Shown: positions 1-13,200 of the stretch, in pieces
Layout: each line of letters opens with the position of its first letter
How positions within the stretch are numbered: position 1 is the stretch's first letter
Assembly: GCF_964199755.1 (NCBI RefSeq)
Contig: NC_133898.1
Span: 128,090,224-128,154,223 of the forward strand
DNA: 64,000 nucleotides
Source of the DNA: Larus michahellis
Lineage: Eukaryota; Chordata; Aves; Charadriiformes; Laridae
Reading direction: 5' to 3'
The notes under the pieces: generated by a model
Database searches by the model: none
What the model was told of the DNA's origin: nothing
Seen by the model: only the letters and a program-made list of their open reading frames with translations
Position numbers and translations under genes: made by a program

Positions 1-916
1 CAGCCTGCAAATAAAAAGCCATCAAGGTGACTTATAAAGGGAAAAGGGAAGACTTGGTGATGCCCCCAGCCGCGTTGTTGCTGTAAAAAGAAACCTTTAT
101 AGAGTTTCTATTTCCTCTTCCTCTGTTTGTTGTTGGTTGGAGGCGATTTCTGCTCGTTATTTGCTTTATGTTGTTTTCCCAAGTTGAAACTCAGGTCCCA
201 CCTCTACTGATTTCCTGGAATGGACCTGGAGAACTAGTACAAATGAGAGGTCCTGCCAGCATTCCTGGGAGAGTTGTAACACACAAGCTTTCCTAATGCT
301 CCTGCTCCTGATAATCACAGGGAGCTATCCCAGCTTTCCCATTTAATAAGTACATAAATGAATAAGATGCTAAATTGCCATTTTTCTTGGCAGTTGTAAA
401 CAAAACCTTGGCAAACAGTCTCTTTGCAGCCTAGAAGTTGGGAAATACAAACAGACCTTTGATTTTTAAGGATCCCATGATTTTCAAGCCAATTTTGTGT
501 GCTGGGGACTGCTGAGGAGGAGGATACTCTGGATTTTTTCACGCTTGACTGTGTCCATGCTAAACACAGAGACTGGGAGCTGGAAATAAAAAAAAAAAAT
601 AATCTTTGATACTGCAAACACTTGGACGGCATTTTAACATCACATGCTCGAGCCTACAAACACAAGAAGAGCCAGTTTGGGTCAGCCCCAACGTCCTGTC
701 TCCAGCAGCAAGCAGTAGCAGACTCCCCAGTGCTCAGTGCAATTTGTTGACAAAACCCTGCCTTTCTTTTTTCTTTTTTTATTTTTTTTTTTCCTGCTAA
801 CGTGGTGTGTTCGAGAGCAGGAACATCCAGGTGCAACTATTTGCTGTCATGTTGAAATGCATCTGAGATTGACAAAGTTCCCCGCACTCCAGGAGCGTTA
901 CATAACCCCTGGGCAC
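1..916. other. upstream flank of AvBD13, no gene seen
   Basis: I see no exon, CR1 fragment or RNA gene here. It contains pyrimidine runs (for example the T-rich stretch at about 768-792) and short open frames without recognisable protein character. In chicken the rest of the AvBD cluster lies on one side of AvBD13, so further defensin genes may lie to the left of this window. That is inference from synteny. Confidence 0.5.
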
Positions 917-922
917 TATAAA
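917..922 (+). promoter_or_regulatory. TATA box of AvBD13
   Basis: TATAAA lies 77 bp before the last base ahead of the AvBD13 ATG at 999, which would place transcription start near 945. A NF-kB-like decamer (AGGATTCCCC, one mismatch to the usual GGRNNYYCC-type site) follows at 926-935. It lies downstream of the TATA box, so its role is uncertain. An alternative reading is that a pyrimidine-rich acceptor ending in CAG at 994-996 joins an upstream non-coding exon to the ATG exon, as in several chicken AvBD genes. Confidence 0.65.
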
Positions 923-998
923 TTCAGGATTCCCCGCTTCTACACCTCTTCTCGGCCCTTCACTCCTCCTCGTGGTGAACCCCCACTCACGTTCAGCT

Positions 999-2331
999 AT
1001 GCGGATGCTCCAGCTGCTCTTTGCAGTCATTGTCATCCTCCTCCTCCAGGACGTTCCCGGTAAGGACAAAATACTTATGGGGGGTTCTGCAGGACTGTGG
1101 AGAGAGAAAAGTCGGGTTCCTACCTCAAGGTAGGGAAGAACAAGACAGGACCCTCAAGTCAAACCAAGTGAAGTCAAGGCTGACCTGACTCTTGCTTCCA
1201 AAGAACCAATTTCTTCTGAAATGGTCTCCATGAATTTCCTGAATGCAGGTGTCTCTGGTTCGTAGACTGTGCGACCCCTCCTCTCCATTCCCTCAAAAGC
1301 CACCCAGAAAAGCTGAGCCTGAGACAGGAGCCTGAGATCTGCTCCTGACCAGCCTCATCCTCCACAAAACAAGGAGAACCCCATGAAATCAAAAAAGCAG
1401 CTTCCAGGGGAAAAAGTTGGTGGGGAAGACTGCTGGTTTGGGTTTTTTTTTGTCTGTCTGTTTTCTTCTGGGATCCTGTTTAACAGAAAAATCTTCCTTG
1501 GCTGGGCTTTTTCACTGGTTTCTTGTATATATATGTTAGGAACAAGGTCACTATGGCGTTAGTAGGGCTATGACTTTCACAGAAAACAAACCTGATAACC
1601 AAGAAGAGGAGATTTACTTGCTTAGCCTGTTTATGCTCTCTTTTATTTAACTGAAGTCCTAAGGATAAAGGGAGGGGAGAGAAGGGCTTGCCCACTCCAC
1701 TGATGGTGGATACCCCTCAGTGTATCCCTCCAGAAATCCTGAACTTGGTGTTTCTACTGCGTGTAAAGAGAAGCAGCACATACCTTTTTTATCAAAACAG
1801 GAAGATTTAAAACAAACAAACCCAAAACCCCAAAACATCAAGAAACCATCAATCACAAAAACAAACAAAAAAACAACTAAACAAACAAACCAGTAGATGA
1901 AACACCTGTTACAAAAATACACTTTTCTAACTTTTGAGGTTGCCCAAGGGATCCACCTCACCTGGCTCATCTAACCTAACTTGGCCAACCCAAAGCTTGC
2001 CGTCTCACCTAGGCTGGTCGTTAAGAGATTCCCAATGCTTGCTGGATGGAGATGCTCCTCCCAGGCACATCTGACCTTCACCACAAAGCCAACTGAATTT
2101 CCCCGTTGCCAAGTACAAGCATTTAATTTCTCAGCCAGTGACACCAGCAGGGCTCCAGGTGGGTTTCCAAGTCCCTTAAGAAGGTCTCCCATCCCCTTTT
2201 CCCCTGCAGCAAGAGGCCTTTCAGACAGCCAGCAGTGCAGAAGCAACCACGGCCACTGCCGGAGGCTTTGCTTCCACATGGAGCGCTGGGAAGGGACCTG
2301 CAGCAGCGGCCGCCTGCGCTGCTGCCGATGA
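999..2331 (+). CDS. AvBD13: avian beta-defensin 13 (two coding exons)
   Basis: This is a secreted cationic antimicrobial peptide that acts on microbial membranes. The coding exons are 999-1059 and 2210-2331, joined in phase 1 by a GT-AG intron (donor GTAAGG). Together they give 60 aa. Residues 1 to about 20 are a hydrophobic signal peptide beginning MRMLQLLFAV. The mature part has the beta-defensin spacing C-x6-C-x3-C-x9-C-x6-CC at C30, C37, C41, C51, C58 and C59. The stretches SDSQ, NHGHCRRLCFHME and GRLRCCR match my memory of chicken AvBD13 almost residue for residue, so the identification is firm. The stop follows CCR directly, whereas the chicken AvBD13 protein I recall has a C-terminal tail of roughly 30 residues. 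AvBD13 is the defensin nearest CTSB, which agrees with CTSB lying downstream here. Expression and processing cannot be judged from sequence. Confidence 0.95.
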
Positions 2332-2974
2332 GAGTGGCCATGCTGGGACGGACCCCGGAACCCCAGGGAGACCAGCCCAGCAACCCTGCAACTACAACTG
2401 TACGTAGGATCTGCTCTTGGACACCTCCACGCCCACACCCTCAACTTGGGTTGTCCATCACCAGTAAACCTGTTGGTTTTATATATCCTTCTGAGTCCAG
2501 AGTGCAGCTGTTGTTTCCTCTGAGATCGACCTGCCTAACGCTTAGGTTTTGATGCACTTGTCCACATTCAGAGCCACTTGAGATGTACTGGGGTACCCAA
2601 AACATCTGCACAAGGCTGTCAGATGTGGCACAAGACCAAGGGGACACCTGTGCCCTTCCAGGGGGGCAGCAAGAGAGGGATCTACTGGGCTTGTTCAAGT
2701 GGTTATGAAGCCTCTGCTATAACCCCTGCCTCTATCTCTGTCTCTGTCACAGCCTTTATCAACCTCTACCTCTTGCTCCATCCATCTACAGAAGAGACCA
2801 AGGCACGATCCGTCCTCTTCAAGAGGATGGATCCAAGACAGAGGTACGATTTTCCTTCTAGGAGGGCTTCTTCCTCCTCCATAACAACAAGAAGGGGAAC
2901 CTGGGTGGATGGCTCAGGTTATCCACCCCTGAGACAAGGTAAAGGTGGGTGAGATGGAGAAATCCCACTCCCAT

Positions 2975-3040
2975 GGCAAGGGGAAGGGAAAGGGGAAAGA
3001 AAGGGAAGGGGAAGGCAAGGCAAGGCAAAGGAAAATGTTT
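2975..3040 (+). repeat. purine-rich simple repeat (GGGAAA/GGCAA)
   Basis: A run of GGGAAAG, GGGAAGG and GGCAA units on the + strand, downstream of AvBD13 exon 2. It has low complexity and no coding character. Confidence 0.7.
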
Positions 3041-3055
3041 TGGGAGGTGAAAGAG

Positions 3056-3061
3056 AATAAA
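3056..3061 (+). terminator. candidate polyadenylation signal of AvBD13
   Basis: This AATAAA lies 725 nt after the AvBD13 stop codon. It would give a 3' UTR of about 0.75 kb, or a shorter one if a 3' UTR intron is removed. It is assigned by position only. Confidence 0.4.
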
Positions 3062-3766
3062 CTCTTGTATTTCACACCATATCCCAACATCACAAGAAGG
3101 GCATCACCGCCTCGTTTCCTGTATCTGCTGATCTACTGGGTGGAATTACAAGTGGTAATGGGCCAAGGCCATGTTCTTTTACAGCAACAACTCACCAGGG
3201 AGTAAATGTTGTTGACTGTGGTGCTAAGACGGAAGGGGAATTTCCCACCATGCTGTGCTCTTGTGCAGGACCCCAGGAGCAGGTCCTCACCTAGGAAAGG
3301 AGGTGAGGTAGTGTAAGCAAGAATACGATGTCTTGGAGGTGTGAGGAGAGAGTGAGCATGACAGGATGTGAAAGTGTCCTCAAGAGAAAAGCTGGAAGGT
3401 TCACCTCTGAAAAACACCCATCATGGTATCTGAGACATGTAAGCAAGGGAATGGCCAAAACTGCCACCCAAAAGCTTCCTTGGACAGCAAAACCTCCAGC
3501 TACACACCTGACTTTAACCTAAACCCACTCCACTATCTACACCAGAGCGACCAGTCTTGTCCTGGAGGAAAGAGAAGGAAACCAGCAAAACTAGTGACTC
3601 AAATGTGTCAGTTGGCACCCAGTGGGGATGTGTCCCATCTCTGTCTGGACTCTGAGCAGGGATTCCCCCACTCCTCCTACCACCATGGATTAAACCAGTG
3701 AGGGACTGGGTTTCTGTGCACTTCCAGGCTGGGGATACCCGTGTCCTTGCTCCTCTCTCTCTGCAG

Positions 3767-3831
3767 GCTGCAAACATGGAGGCAATGCCTTCATGCAGTG
3801 CTATCTCCCGGATGGTTGTCCTCTCCATTGA
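3767..3831 (+). pseudogene. possible defensin-like exon (remnant or alternative mature exon)
   Basis: A strong acceptor (a pyrimidine run ending in CTGCAG, 3749-3766) is followed by an open stretch that, read in phase 1, gives C-KHGGNAFMQ-C-YLPDG-C-PLH and a TGA at 3829-3831. The Cys followed by a GG pair and two further cysteines recalls the first half of a beta-defensin domain, but the last three cysteines, including the CC pair, are absent. Phase 1 is the phase in which AvBD13 exon 1 ends, so splicing from 1059 to 3767 would keep frame. It lies 1.4 kb past AvBD13 exon 2. It may be a decayed duplicate or chance; I cannot distinguish these by eye. Confidence 0.2.
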
Positions 3832-4412
3832 GTGACAGTCCGGCTCCTCAGGGGCCTCAGAAAGCTCAGCCAGAGGTTAGCAGCCACTCCGGCTCACATG
3901 AGCCATCAGTCCCATCGAGCAGATAAGGCTCCCCTTGATAACAAGACCTGCCAGAAATGAGCCTCCAGTTTTTCCACCTTTTTGAAGTCTGACCGGTGAA
4001 GTTTTGCAGAACTTTGTCTTTTTGCCAAAATAACCAACTTCCAGTTCCAACCTTCATCTTCCCTCCTTTTCCCCCACCTCCTCCCCCTCCACCTTCCCTC
4101 TTCCTTCTCTCTTCTCCATGCACACGCCTCTCAGTGGGGCCGATAGGGATGCTGGGGGGGGACGGGGGACAAGGGGGTGATGTCATCTGTTTTTGGCCAC
4201 TGCCAGAAGAGGCAAGGGTTAGACGTGTCTGCCTCTAACCTGCCTGGCGCCGGGAGCAACTGGGAGCCTTCGTTTCACAGCCGCCTCTGCGCCTTATCAG
4301 GGGCAGGATGACATCTCCGGGACGGGCTGCCGGGAGTTGGAAGGGAAAGGAGGTGGGGAGCCCCTGAATGTGAGCCTTGTGAGAAGCCTGCACGCCTGGG
4401 TGTGCGCATGGA

Positions 4413-4430
4413 TGTGTGTGTGTGTGTGTG
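4413..4430 (+). repeat. (TG)9 microsatellite
   Basis: Nine perfect TG dinucleotides in intergenic DNA downstream of AvBD13. Confidence 0.9.
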
Positions 4431-7400
4431 CTCGTTGGCAGGAGCTGCAGAGGGAAATTTCTCCCAGCAGGATGGAGCCGGCTATCAGCCGCTGCGGAGG
4501 AGAAGAAAGCGCCTCTGTGCCACCGCTCAGCCGGAGTAAAGGGCAATGCTGTCGCCCAGCTTTGTTCCTGCTAAGTCCTGGGAGAGTTCAACCTCTCACG
4601 TCCCAGGCAGGCAACCTGGAAAATCCTGTGTGACCACCTGGAAAGGGTTAAAAGATTCCCCTTGCCATCAAAGGCAGAGGGAGGGAGGTGAATCCATCTG
4701 CCCCTTACCCAAAGCTTGGGGTTGGGAGTGATCTCTAGCAAGGCTGGCTACAAATTTCCGTGGAAATGATATTGAGATGGAGCATTGATCCTCACCTAAA
4801 TGTTTTTGGCAATTTTTCCCCAACTTCAAATGGAAAACCTTAATGCTCCATAAAACAGCAATAATCCCTAATGCCACCCCGTCTTTTCTTTTCTCCCTCC
4901 AGAAAAGTGGTTTAATCAGAAAAGAATTAAATATTTTTGGCTAAACCTACAAACAAACTGTGCTTCCAATCTCCTACAGCACAGCCCTTGGGAGGGAAAA
5001 GCCTTGTGGGACATGGGAGCTGCAGCCCAAGGAGAGAAACACTTCCCTACAGCAGTGGTCTTTTAATATTTTTATTTTATTTTATATTATTTATTAACGG
5101 TACAAAGAATATTTTCTTCTACCACTCCTATGGATTGACTTGCTTGAAGACAGGAATGACAGCCCCTAAGGCACAGGGCAGTAATATAAACACTGAGTGG
5201 TTCTCTTTCTATCTGGAAAATTCATAAAATGCTTGGAAAAACAAGATTTTCTGTAAAAATCGTTCTCACTTGTAATTACAGTGAGAAAATAGACTCTGGA
5301 AAACTAGGAGTGCTGTAAAATCAGGGTCACCTTCAGGAAGTCTTTCACACCTAAACCCTGTTTCAGAAGAGCCCCTCTCATCTCAGGCAGAGCCAAGCCT
5401 TTGCCTTGGGTAAGTGATTTGAACATCCACAAAGCAAAGATCTCCATCTCCTTGGCCTCCACAGCTCCCTTGAGAGCTGGAGAAACCAGCTCTGTGCAGC
5501 AAGAAGTTATGTCTTACAAGGGTTTTCTTATCTCTGTGGATGGCAAAGGGAGCACAAGGTGACCCGCCACCATGGAGACACTTCTGTCGGTCAAATGAAC
5601 CTCTGCCAGCACTTGGCACTTTTTTCACATGAACAAATTGATGTCCTGTTTGTTCACCCCTACAAGGGGACTAAGAAAAGACACAGCCACCGGGACTGCC
5701 CCGTGCTGACCTCAGCTGTCCACGTCAGAATGAAAGCCTGGCAGTTGCTCAGCCCTAATGTCTCAGAGGCTGTGTAATAAAGTACATTTTTTTCTAGGCG
5801 TAAATAAATGACTTCACCCTCCTGGCAAGGTGCTCTGGGCTCTTTCGGCAGCCCCATGCGGAAGAACAGCAGTGCTGGAGCAACGCAGCCCCCCTCTCCC
5901 CAAGGAGGGAGTGCTGGCCGGTGGGGATGTTCCAAAACAAACACCGTGGCGAGCAGCTGCCGAGCTGCTCCCCATCATGCCGGCAAAGCCACCTGCAGCC
6001 AAAAGTTTGTGGCTCTTGGTTTGAAGATGCCCCAGGGATGAGACGTGGTGCTGAATTTGGGGAAAAGCTTTGCATTCCAGATAAAGGGGGATAAAGGGCC
6101 CCTTTCCCCTCTCCATCCTCCTCCCCAGGGCCACCGCTTGCAGGACCCGACCCCAAGCCCTGCAAGCATTCAGCCCTTCCTCCAGGACCAGGTCCCCGCG
6201 CCTGGGACAGACACGAAAGCTGTCAGGAGGCTTTATTGTCCAGAACTTCGTGCCACTATCAGCAACTCCCACGCACTGGAAGTGAGATATGTGTGACAAC
6301 ATTTTTTCCATTGGTGAGCTTATCATTGCTGAGAAGAGGGGAAGGGGCTGGGGATGGTGATGGGGAGGGTGGGGGAAGGAGGGAAGGTGTATTGTCATGA
6401 AAGCCCACCCACTCCATCCTTCACCCACCCCATGCTCCCCTACTCTATGAAAGAAAGAGATGAAAAATGGGGTTTTGGAAGAATGTGTTGGCAAAGCAGT
6501 TGTGTCAGACGTACAGGCTCCTGGACTAGTAGAGACAATCCTACATTCCTTGGGTAAGATCCGAACACACTCTTCCTGAAAACATGTCTCTTAATTCATA
6601 TGGGTGTACATACAAACGGAGAGACCTTCTGCAAGGATGTTGGCTGGGCTAGCAAGACCCCAAGGGGTATGACCCCTCCTTGGTGTCAGACTGATCCTTC
6701 CCAGAACTGGGGGAAGGACACTCCAGCCAGCAGGAAAAATATTAATACAGTAAAAAAATCAGCTGTATCAGACACGGACAGAGCAACAGGGACCCAGTCA
6801 CTGTGGCTGCAGTTGACAACTGAGGGTTGCATCTTGCTGGGTTTTTGCAATGGTCACTTTTATCAAGCCCTGGGAAGGCAAGGTCTTGGCCCACAACCCT
6901 GTTTTGCAGAGCAGAACCTGAAACCTGGCTTTCTAGGTCTTTATCGGGAGAAGACAGGGGCAGCAGAAGTAAGGCATGGCTCTTCAAGCCTGGCAGTCCA
7001 TCCCCAGCCTGAAGGACCTGATTCCATGGTCCTGGGGCACCAGAAAACAGTGAAGTTTGTGCAGCTACAGGAGCTATGGGGAGTAAACCAAACCTGCAGC
7101 TGGACGATGGGAAGGCTTTAGGGAACTACGAGACTTGGTGAATCTTCTAATAGAGGTCTGGAGTTGGCACTTGCAATGGCAACGCGTCTCACGTCTGCAG
7201 GACAAGGAGCTGAGGATACAGGTGTGATTTTAGGGGGTCTCTACATTTGCTCTGGAAATCACCAGATTTATTCCAGGGTAGGCAAGTTCAAGCATACCAC
7301 AAGTTTGCCATTAGCCCCTTTCCTCCCAAGCTTTGGATTTATGCAGCTCTTTGAAGCACCCACCTCAAATAAAACATGGTTCCTGGGATGAAAAAAAAAA

Positions 7401-10213
7401 AAGGTAAAATAATCTCTCCTAACAAGCTGAGAGTTTATTTTCAGCTTTTTACAAGGAAAACCCAAGACAACACTACCCTGGTTTTGCTTCAAGGAGAGAA
7501 ATTTGGCAATGTTATCTCGGGACCATGGGGAGGTAATTGCCCAAAGGAGCCATCTCTGAAGGCAGAGGTGAAGCTGAGCTGGCATGTGAGCAAGTTTATC
7601 TCCCCAAGGAGGAAAGTTATGGATTTGCCCATTAAGTGCATTACGGACTCTCCAGGCTGGTGTTTCCAAGGATTGGGCTGGATGACAATACAATCTTTCA
7701 ACGTATGGTCCACAGTCAAGGGGCAGCCCTTATCTGTGCACCAGACATCTCTTGACACTGAGCACATGGGAGAGAAAATGCATGGAAGTTCATGGCAGGG
7801 GGAAAAATGTGCGTGTTTTGTCTGCTCAATGATGTCCTTACTTCTGGTAGCTGGTGTGGAGAGGTGGCGGCTGTGCTTCTGTGATCGATGGGAGGTTTAA
7901 CCTTCAGCATTGTCACTTCCAGGCTGTCTGTTCCTTGGGGAGCTGCTATCTGCTGGGAGAGGATGGTCTTCAAGCACAGTTCATTAGCAGAGTCCCCTGG
8001 GAGGTGACTGGACGTGGTGGGTTAAGCACAGGCTGGAAAAGGGTCTTTTACATTTAGTGACACAATGGGGGATGAGCCAAGGTCCTGCTGAGTGTAGGCA
8101 GAAGCAATTTTGGCTCAAGCTAATCCAGCTGTCAGCCCCCACAACGGCCCTGTCACTCACCAGAGTCACGTGGTGAAAGCCTTCAAAATGCCTTCAGAGA
8201 CAGGAAGAATCATCCCACCAGCCATTGCCAGTCCCCAAGCCTCCACCCGGACCATCCTGACATAAAACTGAACCTCAAAATATGTGTGGAGACCTTCTGT
8301 GACTTAAGCATGGGACAGAGACAAATGGTTTTCTCATGAACAAGTCTGTCTGCAGCAGTAACGCTCTCATGAGGGCAGTGGTCATCCTTAGGCCAATAAA
8401 TAAGGTTTGTGAAGGAAGGTGGTGTCATAAGGCCAATAAATATCATCCTGTGGAGTGAGGAAGGAGAAGGTGCCTTGGTTTTTTGGACATTCTCTTATCT
8501 GTACCTAAGCACAATGTATCCATGTCCATGCTGTGAAGCTCTTGAGAACAGAAGACTTTTCCCAGATTACCCTTTCACCATCCAGGCAACTGAAAGGCTG
8601 AAGAGTTTCCCCCAAGCACCCAGAAGGTCTTCCAAACCTGGCTATCCAGCAGATAAGGAGTCCAGCTGGACTGCAGGGGTGACAGCCTAGCAGAGGACAG
8701 AAGCACCTCCAGTTCTTTTCTTGCCCCACTGCTACTTGCCCATCTCTTTGGTGTTCTCTGTCTTCACAGCTTGTAGGTCACCCAAGTGGGAAGAATCTGC
8801 TCTGGAAGGGTGCTATCTGCACCAGGGAAGGAAGGTGAGCTAATGGTATTCGCAGTAAGGTCCCTCTGGGGACCCTCTGACTGCTGGGGTCATGGGCTTA
8901 ATAACATAGGTGAAGCATGGACCAAGGCACAATGGCACAAGAAACTTGGAACCAGACAGGAATATGTTGGTCAAGTGTCAGAGGACAGACCGCCACATGC
9001 CATCAGGAACAGAACGAAGCCAGTTCTCGTGTATAGCAAAAGAGCAATCCTGGTTTCCTTGAAAAGACTGTATTTTTCAACCTGCCGTGCTCATGTGTCT
9101 ATGTGAGCTGTCCCCAAGAGTCACATCACCTGAGCTCTTCTCCCTGTGCCTGGGACTGTCCTTTGAGCTCAGGATGTATCAGCAAACAACTGGAGGGCAC
9201 CAAAAGTGATGGAGGAGGGACTCAGAAGACCTTTCCTCTCTCCTTTCCTTTTCCCCACAGGGCAGCGAGTACACAGATAATCTTGTTTTGAAGGACGTGG
9301 TGAAGGTCCTCCTTTAGCTGGGAAAACCTGATGTAACAGATGGTAAAGCCAAGGCATCCATGCACCACAAAGGCTTTTGGGAACCCATTCTTGTGGGCCC
9401 ATCCTGGGTTGGATCAGGCAACCACCCAGCAAGAGGTTATGAGGCTGCAGACCCAATCCTGCACCATGCAAAATGACCACGAGCAAATCCAAATCCAGGG
9501 TTCCCTCTTCCCTCTATAAGAAGGGGTGATGCAGAGATGTGCATGCTTGCGTCATTGCTTTGCCAAAATCACACAGGGCATCACTGGCTGACCCCAGTAA
9601 TACATTTCTGGAAGGAGAGATCTCCCAAATTAACATTCAACCATGCACTGATTGCCTAGTGAAATAATTTGCATGAGTCGTGGTGGGGTACAGAGGGGAG
9701 GAGCAGGCAAACCCCAATGGTTTGTCCTCCTTGAGAAATCCCAGAACTAAAGCAGATCTTCTTCTTTAGCCCTGCCATCGATCAAGACACACAGCAAAAC
9801 AACTGCCAACAATGACTACTTTCAAGGAGGTCTGGATGAGTGCATGCACCAGTCCAGAAATATCCCTGGTGCCAGATGCTCCTCCCAGACAGTGACAGAA
9901 ATGCTGAATCAAAAATCAGTTGGGGTTTTTGTTCTGGGCTGAGTCTGCCTGAGCCAGCATCCTGGTAAACAGGAGGTCAGTAAAGGCTTGCTGTGGGAAA
10001 CAACCTTATTTGAGGTTTGGCATTTGTTCAGCTCCAGGATAGAGTTTTTCCTACAGCATGTGACCAGGCACGTGGACAGCCAGTATCCACTCCTGCCTCT
10101 GAGCGTCTTTGTAAGCTTTCCTGCCTCGGTTTACCCATCTTACAGATGGGAGCAAGGACAACTCTCTCTCACAAAGGTGAATGATGGAGAACAGCTCATG
10201 AAAACATGGAGTA

Positions 10214-10292
10214 ACTGAGGCTGGGTGGGACCTCAGGAGATTTCTGATCCACCCCCTGCTCCAGCCAAGGCAACCTAGATCAGCTGCTTTCA
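10214..10292 (-). mobile_element. old CR1-like LINE fragment (weak)
   Basis: The text 'gctgggtgggacctcagga...' followed by a 'ccaccccctgctcc' block resembles the antisense 3' end of an older CR1 subfamily. It is more diverged than the other copies and lacks the terminal ATTCTATG repeats. Confidence 0.35.
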
Positions 10293-13200
10293 GGGAAAGC
10301 TGAAGGAGGTGTCCCAGAGTACCAAAAAACATTTATTAGATTTTTAAGAAGTATCTTAGAATATTATCTTTACAATATCTTAACAGTAGTAAAGGCTATC
10401 TCGGGACACGGGCTGCTAGGGACATCCATACTGAAGAAAGTGATTTTTGACAGGATTAAACCTCCCACAGAAACATCCTGTGACTCTGGTTTGTTTTTTT
10501 TTCCCCTTGTGCAAACTGAAAAGCAAAAGCATTCAGCAGGAAAATTCCTTCATATGCTGTCCCAAAAAAAAAAAAAAAAAAAAAGGTTGAAAAAAGTGAT
10601 TTTTCACTTCCTACCCTAAAACTTTCCTTCTTGGGGGTTACGGAGGGGGTGAACCTGTTTCTCTGCCCACCCTCCCCACCCTGGGGAAGATGGATTGTCT
10701 GGAGGTCACGCAGCCCCCACGAGCAGGGCAGCTCAAAGCCATCCATCGGGGTGTCCCCATGGCGAGCCCCCCAGGCTGCCGCCCCCTCAGCCGATCCCCA
10801 GGGTGTCCAGCCGTGCCTGAAGAGACCGTGGGAGTTTGGCTACCGCTTCCCGGCTCTTATCGGCACTCATGTGCTGCCTGTCACCGATCCCACTTAGCTC
10901 AGCCACCACCAGCCCACCCCGGGGCCAGCCCCGTCTCCAGAGGACCCCCGCTATCTCCGGCACCGGTTGAGACCTTGGTGGGGTCTCGTGGTTTTCTCCT
11001 CCAGCAGAGAACCTGCCCTGGCTCCCCACCCTCTCCCATCACGCCGCTCCCCTCCGGCCCCTGCCACTGCCGCGTCTGGCACGGGTTCAGCTGTTTCTTG
11101 CCGACCGAAATAGCAGCAGAGATAAGCGACCCAGGCAAGGACCCAGGCAGAGACAAATTTCCATTCAGAAAAGCATCTTCTCCACCCCTTCCGGGAGGAC
11201 AGCCCAGCCACCGCCAGCTGGTGAGGACCTCTATTCATCTCCCTCTTCGTCCCCTGCAGGCAGGGCAGAAGGGATGCGGTGATGTGACTGAGGTCTCACA
11301 GCATGCCCGTGCAAGATCTGGAGGATGATGGGTAACCAAGAACTCTCACAAACCCAACACCATTCATAACAGTGTTGTTGCTGGAGTTTGGCTGTTTTAC
11401 ATATGTATGGAGGAAACGAAGCCGCTGCAAGGAGCAGACCATGCCTCAAGGACTGTCTTCTGCTCTCACTTGTTTCTTTCTGTCTTCCAGTGATGCTGCC
11501 CTTTGGGTGGCTTAGCAAAGGAAACAAACCCAGTCCTGGGCCCAGAAATTCCTGGAGAACAGCTCTGGAGCTGACCCAGCCTTGGGCATTGCCACTTTCA
11601 TGTGTGGAGTTACCCAGACTTTCTTATTGTTGGCATTTTAACACCTAACAAGCCATGAGGGAGCCTACCCTTCCCTCCAAAGGCTTTCTGATCAGGCCTG
11701 GAGAAGTTGGTCTGGCCTCCTTGGCCAAGAGACCACAATGCTGGCATGACAATGACTCACTGAACCCACCTTTCTTTCACTAAGTGCAGTTTAGGATCAT
11801 GGTTCTCCCTTGTCATGGCCCATCTCAGGTACCGCCTTCTCACAGATTACCCTCCATGTCATGCCCATGATGTGATCACATGTCCAACCTCCAGACCCAT
11901 CTGGAGAGGAGTCATGGTATCCATCTCTAGAGCATGCTTAAGAGACATCCAGATCAGCAGTAGGAGGCTGAGGGACAGATAGCACAGCCCCCTGTGTGCC
12001 TTCATTGCTTTCTCCACATGACCTGGCTGGACATCACCACCAAGTGTTTGTGGTCCACACGAGCCCTGCGTCGCTGATGCCAGCTGGAGACCTGCCAGTG
12101 GTACCATGAGCACAGGCTCAGCTCCAGCATATCACTGATGTTAGTGGTGGCATGAGATGGACTGTCTCTAGAGAAGGCTTGTGGCCAAGCTCTTACTTTG
12201 TCCTCTCTTCTCATGGCTGCCCAAGCCATTCCTGGAAATTCCAGGGGAGTGTGGCTACCATTACCTAACTCTTATCACCACAAGATATCCCACCCTGAAC
12301 CAGAGAGATGAGGAGCCCAGGGAAAACACAAAGAGAGAAACAGAAGACAAACGATTTAACCCACAGGTATTTCACCTCCATTCCTTTTGGCCCATGTCCC
12401 ACCTCCTAGGTGTTAGAGGAACTGGTTCTGCCTTTGGTGGACACCAGCCATCTCGTGGCCAAGTCAGTCGATTCCCTGTGTGCTCGTGGTTGTCACTATC
12501 AGACTGGGATTTTGGTTTCTATCCCCAGCACCACCAGTGATGGCTTCTGGATCAGGTTACTGAGATGATTTTGCTTGGGCTCATCTGCCCCATCCCTTGC
12601 CTGGTAGCGCAGGCAGGTGTGCTGCATCCCATCTCATCACGGGGCATGCAGTCACTCTCTAGATCTTTTCAGCCTCTGGTGCATCTGAAGGATTGACCTC
12701 TTCCCTTCTGTGGCTGTCATCTACCAGACCCTCACTGTTGGCAGGGTACCTTGGCAGGACATGGATAATCCCTCCTATCAAGGAGGGAATTAAATAAGTG
12801 CCTTTTTCTACACTTTTAAATTACTAGGTCCTTGCTTTTAATGCTGACCAATAAGCACTGAGCTAAACAAGCTCTGGGCCATCACTACATTCCCAACAAG
12901 CTCTCCTGGTACAGTCCTGGGAGCCTGTCGGTAGAGAAACGATTCTGAAGTACCACCAGGTTAGATGTCCCTCCATCACACCAACCTGTGTTTTAGGTAG
13001 AGTTACACCAAAGGTTACAGCCATAATCAGGATGAAAGATAGTTAGCATCTGGACTGGAGTTTTATCCATCTTCTACACCTGTAGAAGAAAGGCTGTGTC
13101 TTGGAAAAACTGTGCAAAAGGACAAGATTTGCAAGTGAGACCTACTCAAAGGTGATACCAAGAGCATATGCCTGAGTGATCAGCAGGAAAGTGGTGGTGT

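Noticed and set aside
1-110. CCC-KKK stretch near 73-100 as a possible end of a neighbouring defensin
   Set aside because: A stop codon lies a few codons upstream in that frame and the other cysteines are missing.
5814-6494. Minus-strand open frame of 226 codons
   Set aside because: No recognisable domain, splice context or promoter, and it overlaps open frames on the other strand.
10690-11328. Plus-strand open frame of 212 codons, Pro-rich
   Set aside because: Lies in a GC-richer stretch open in several frames on both strands; no domain or signal.
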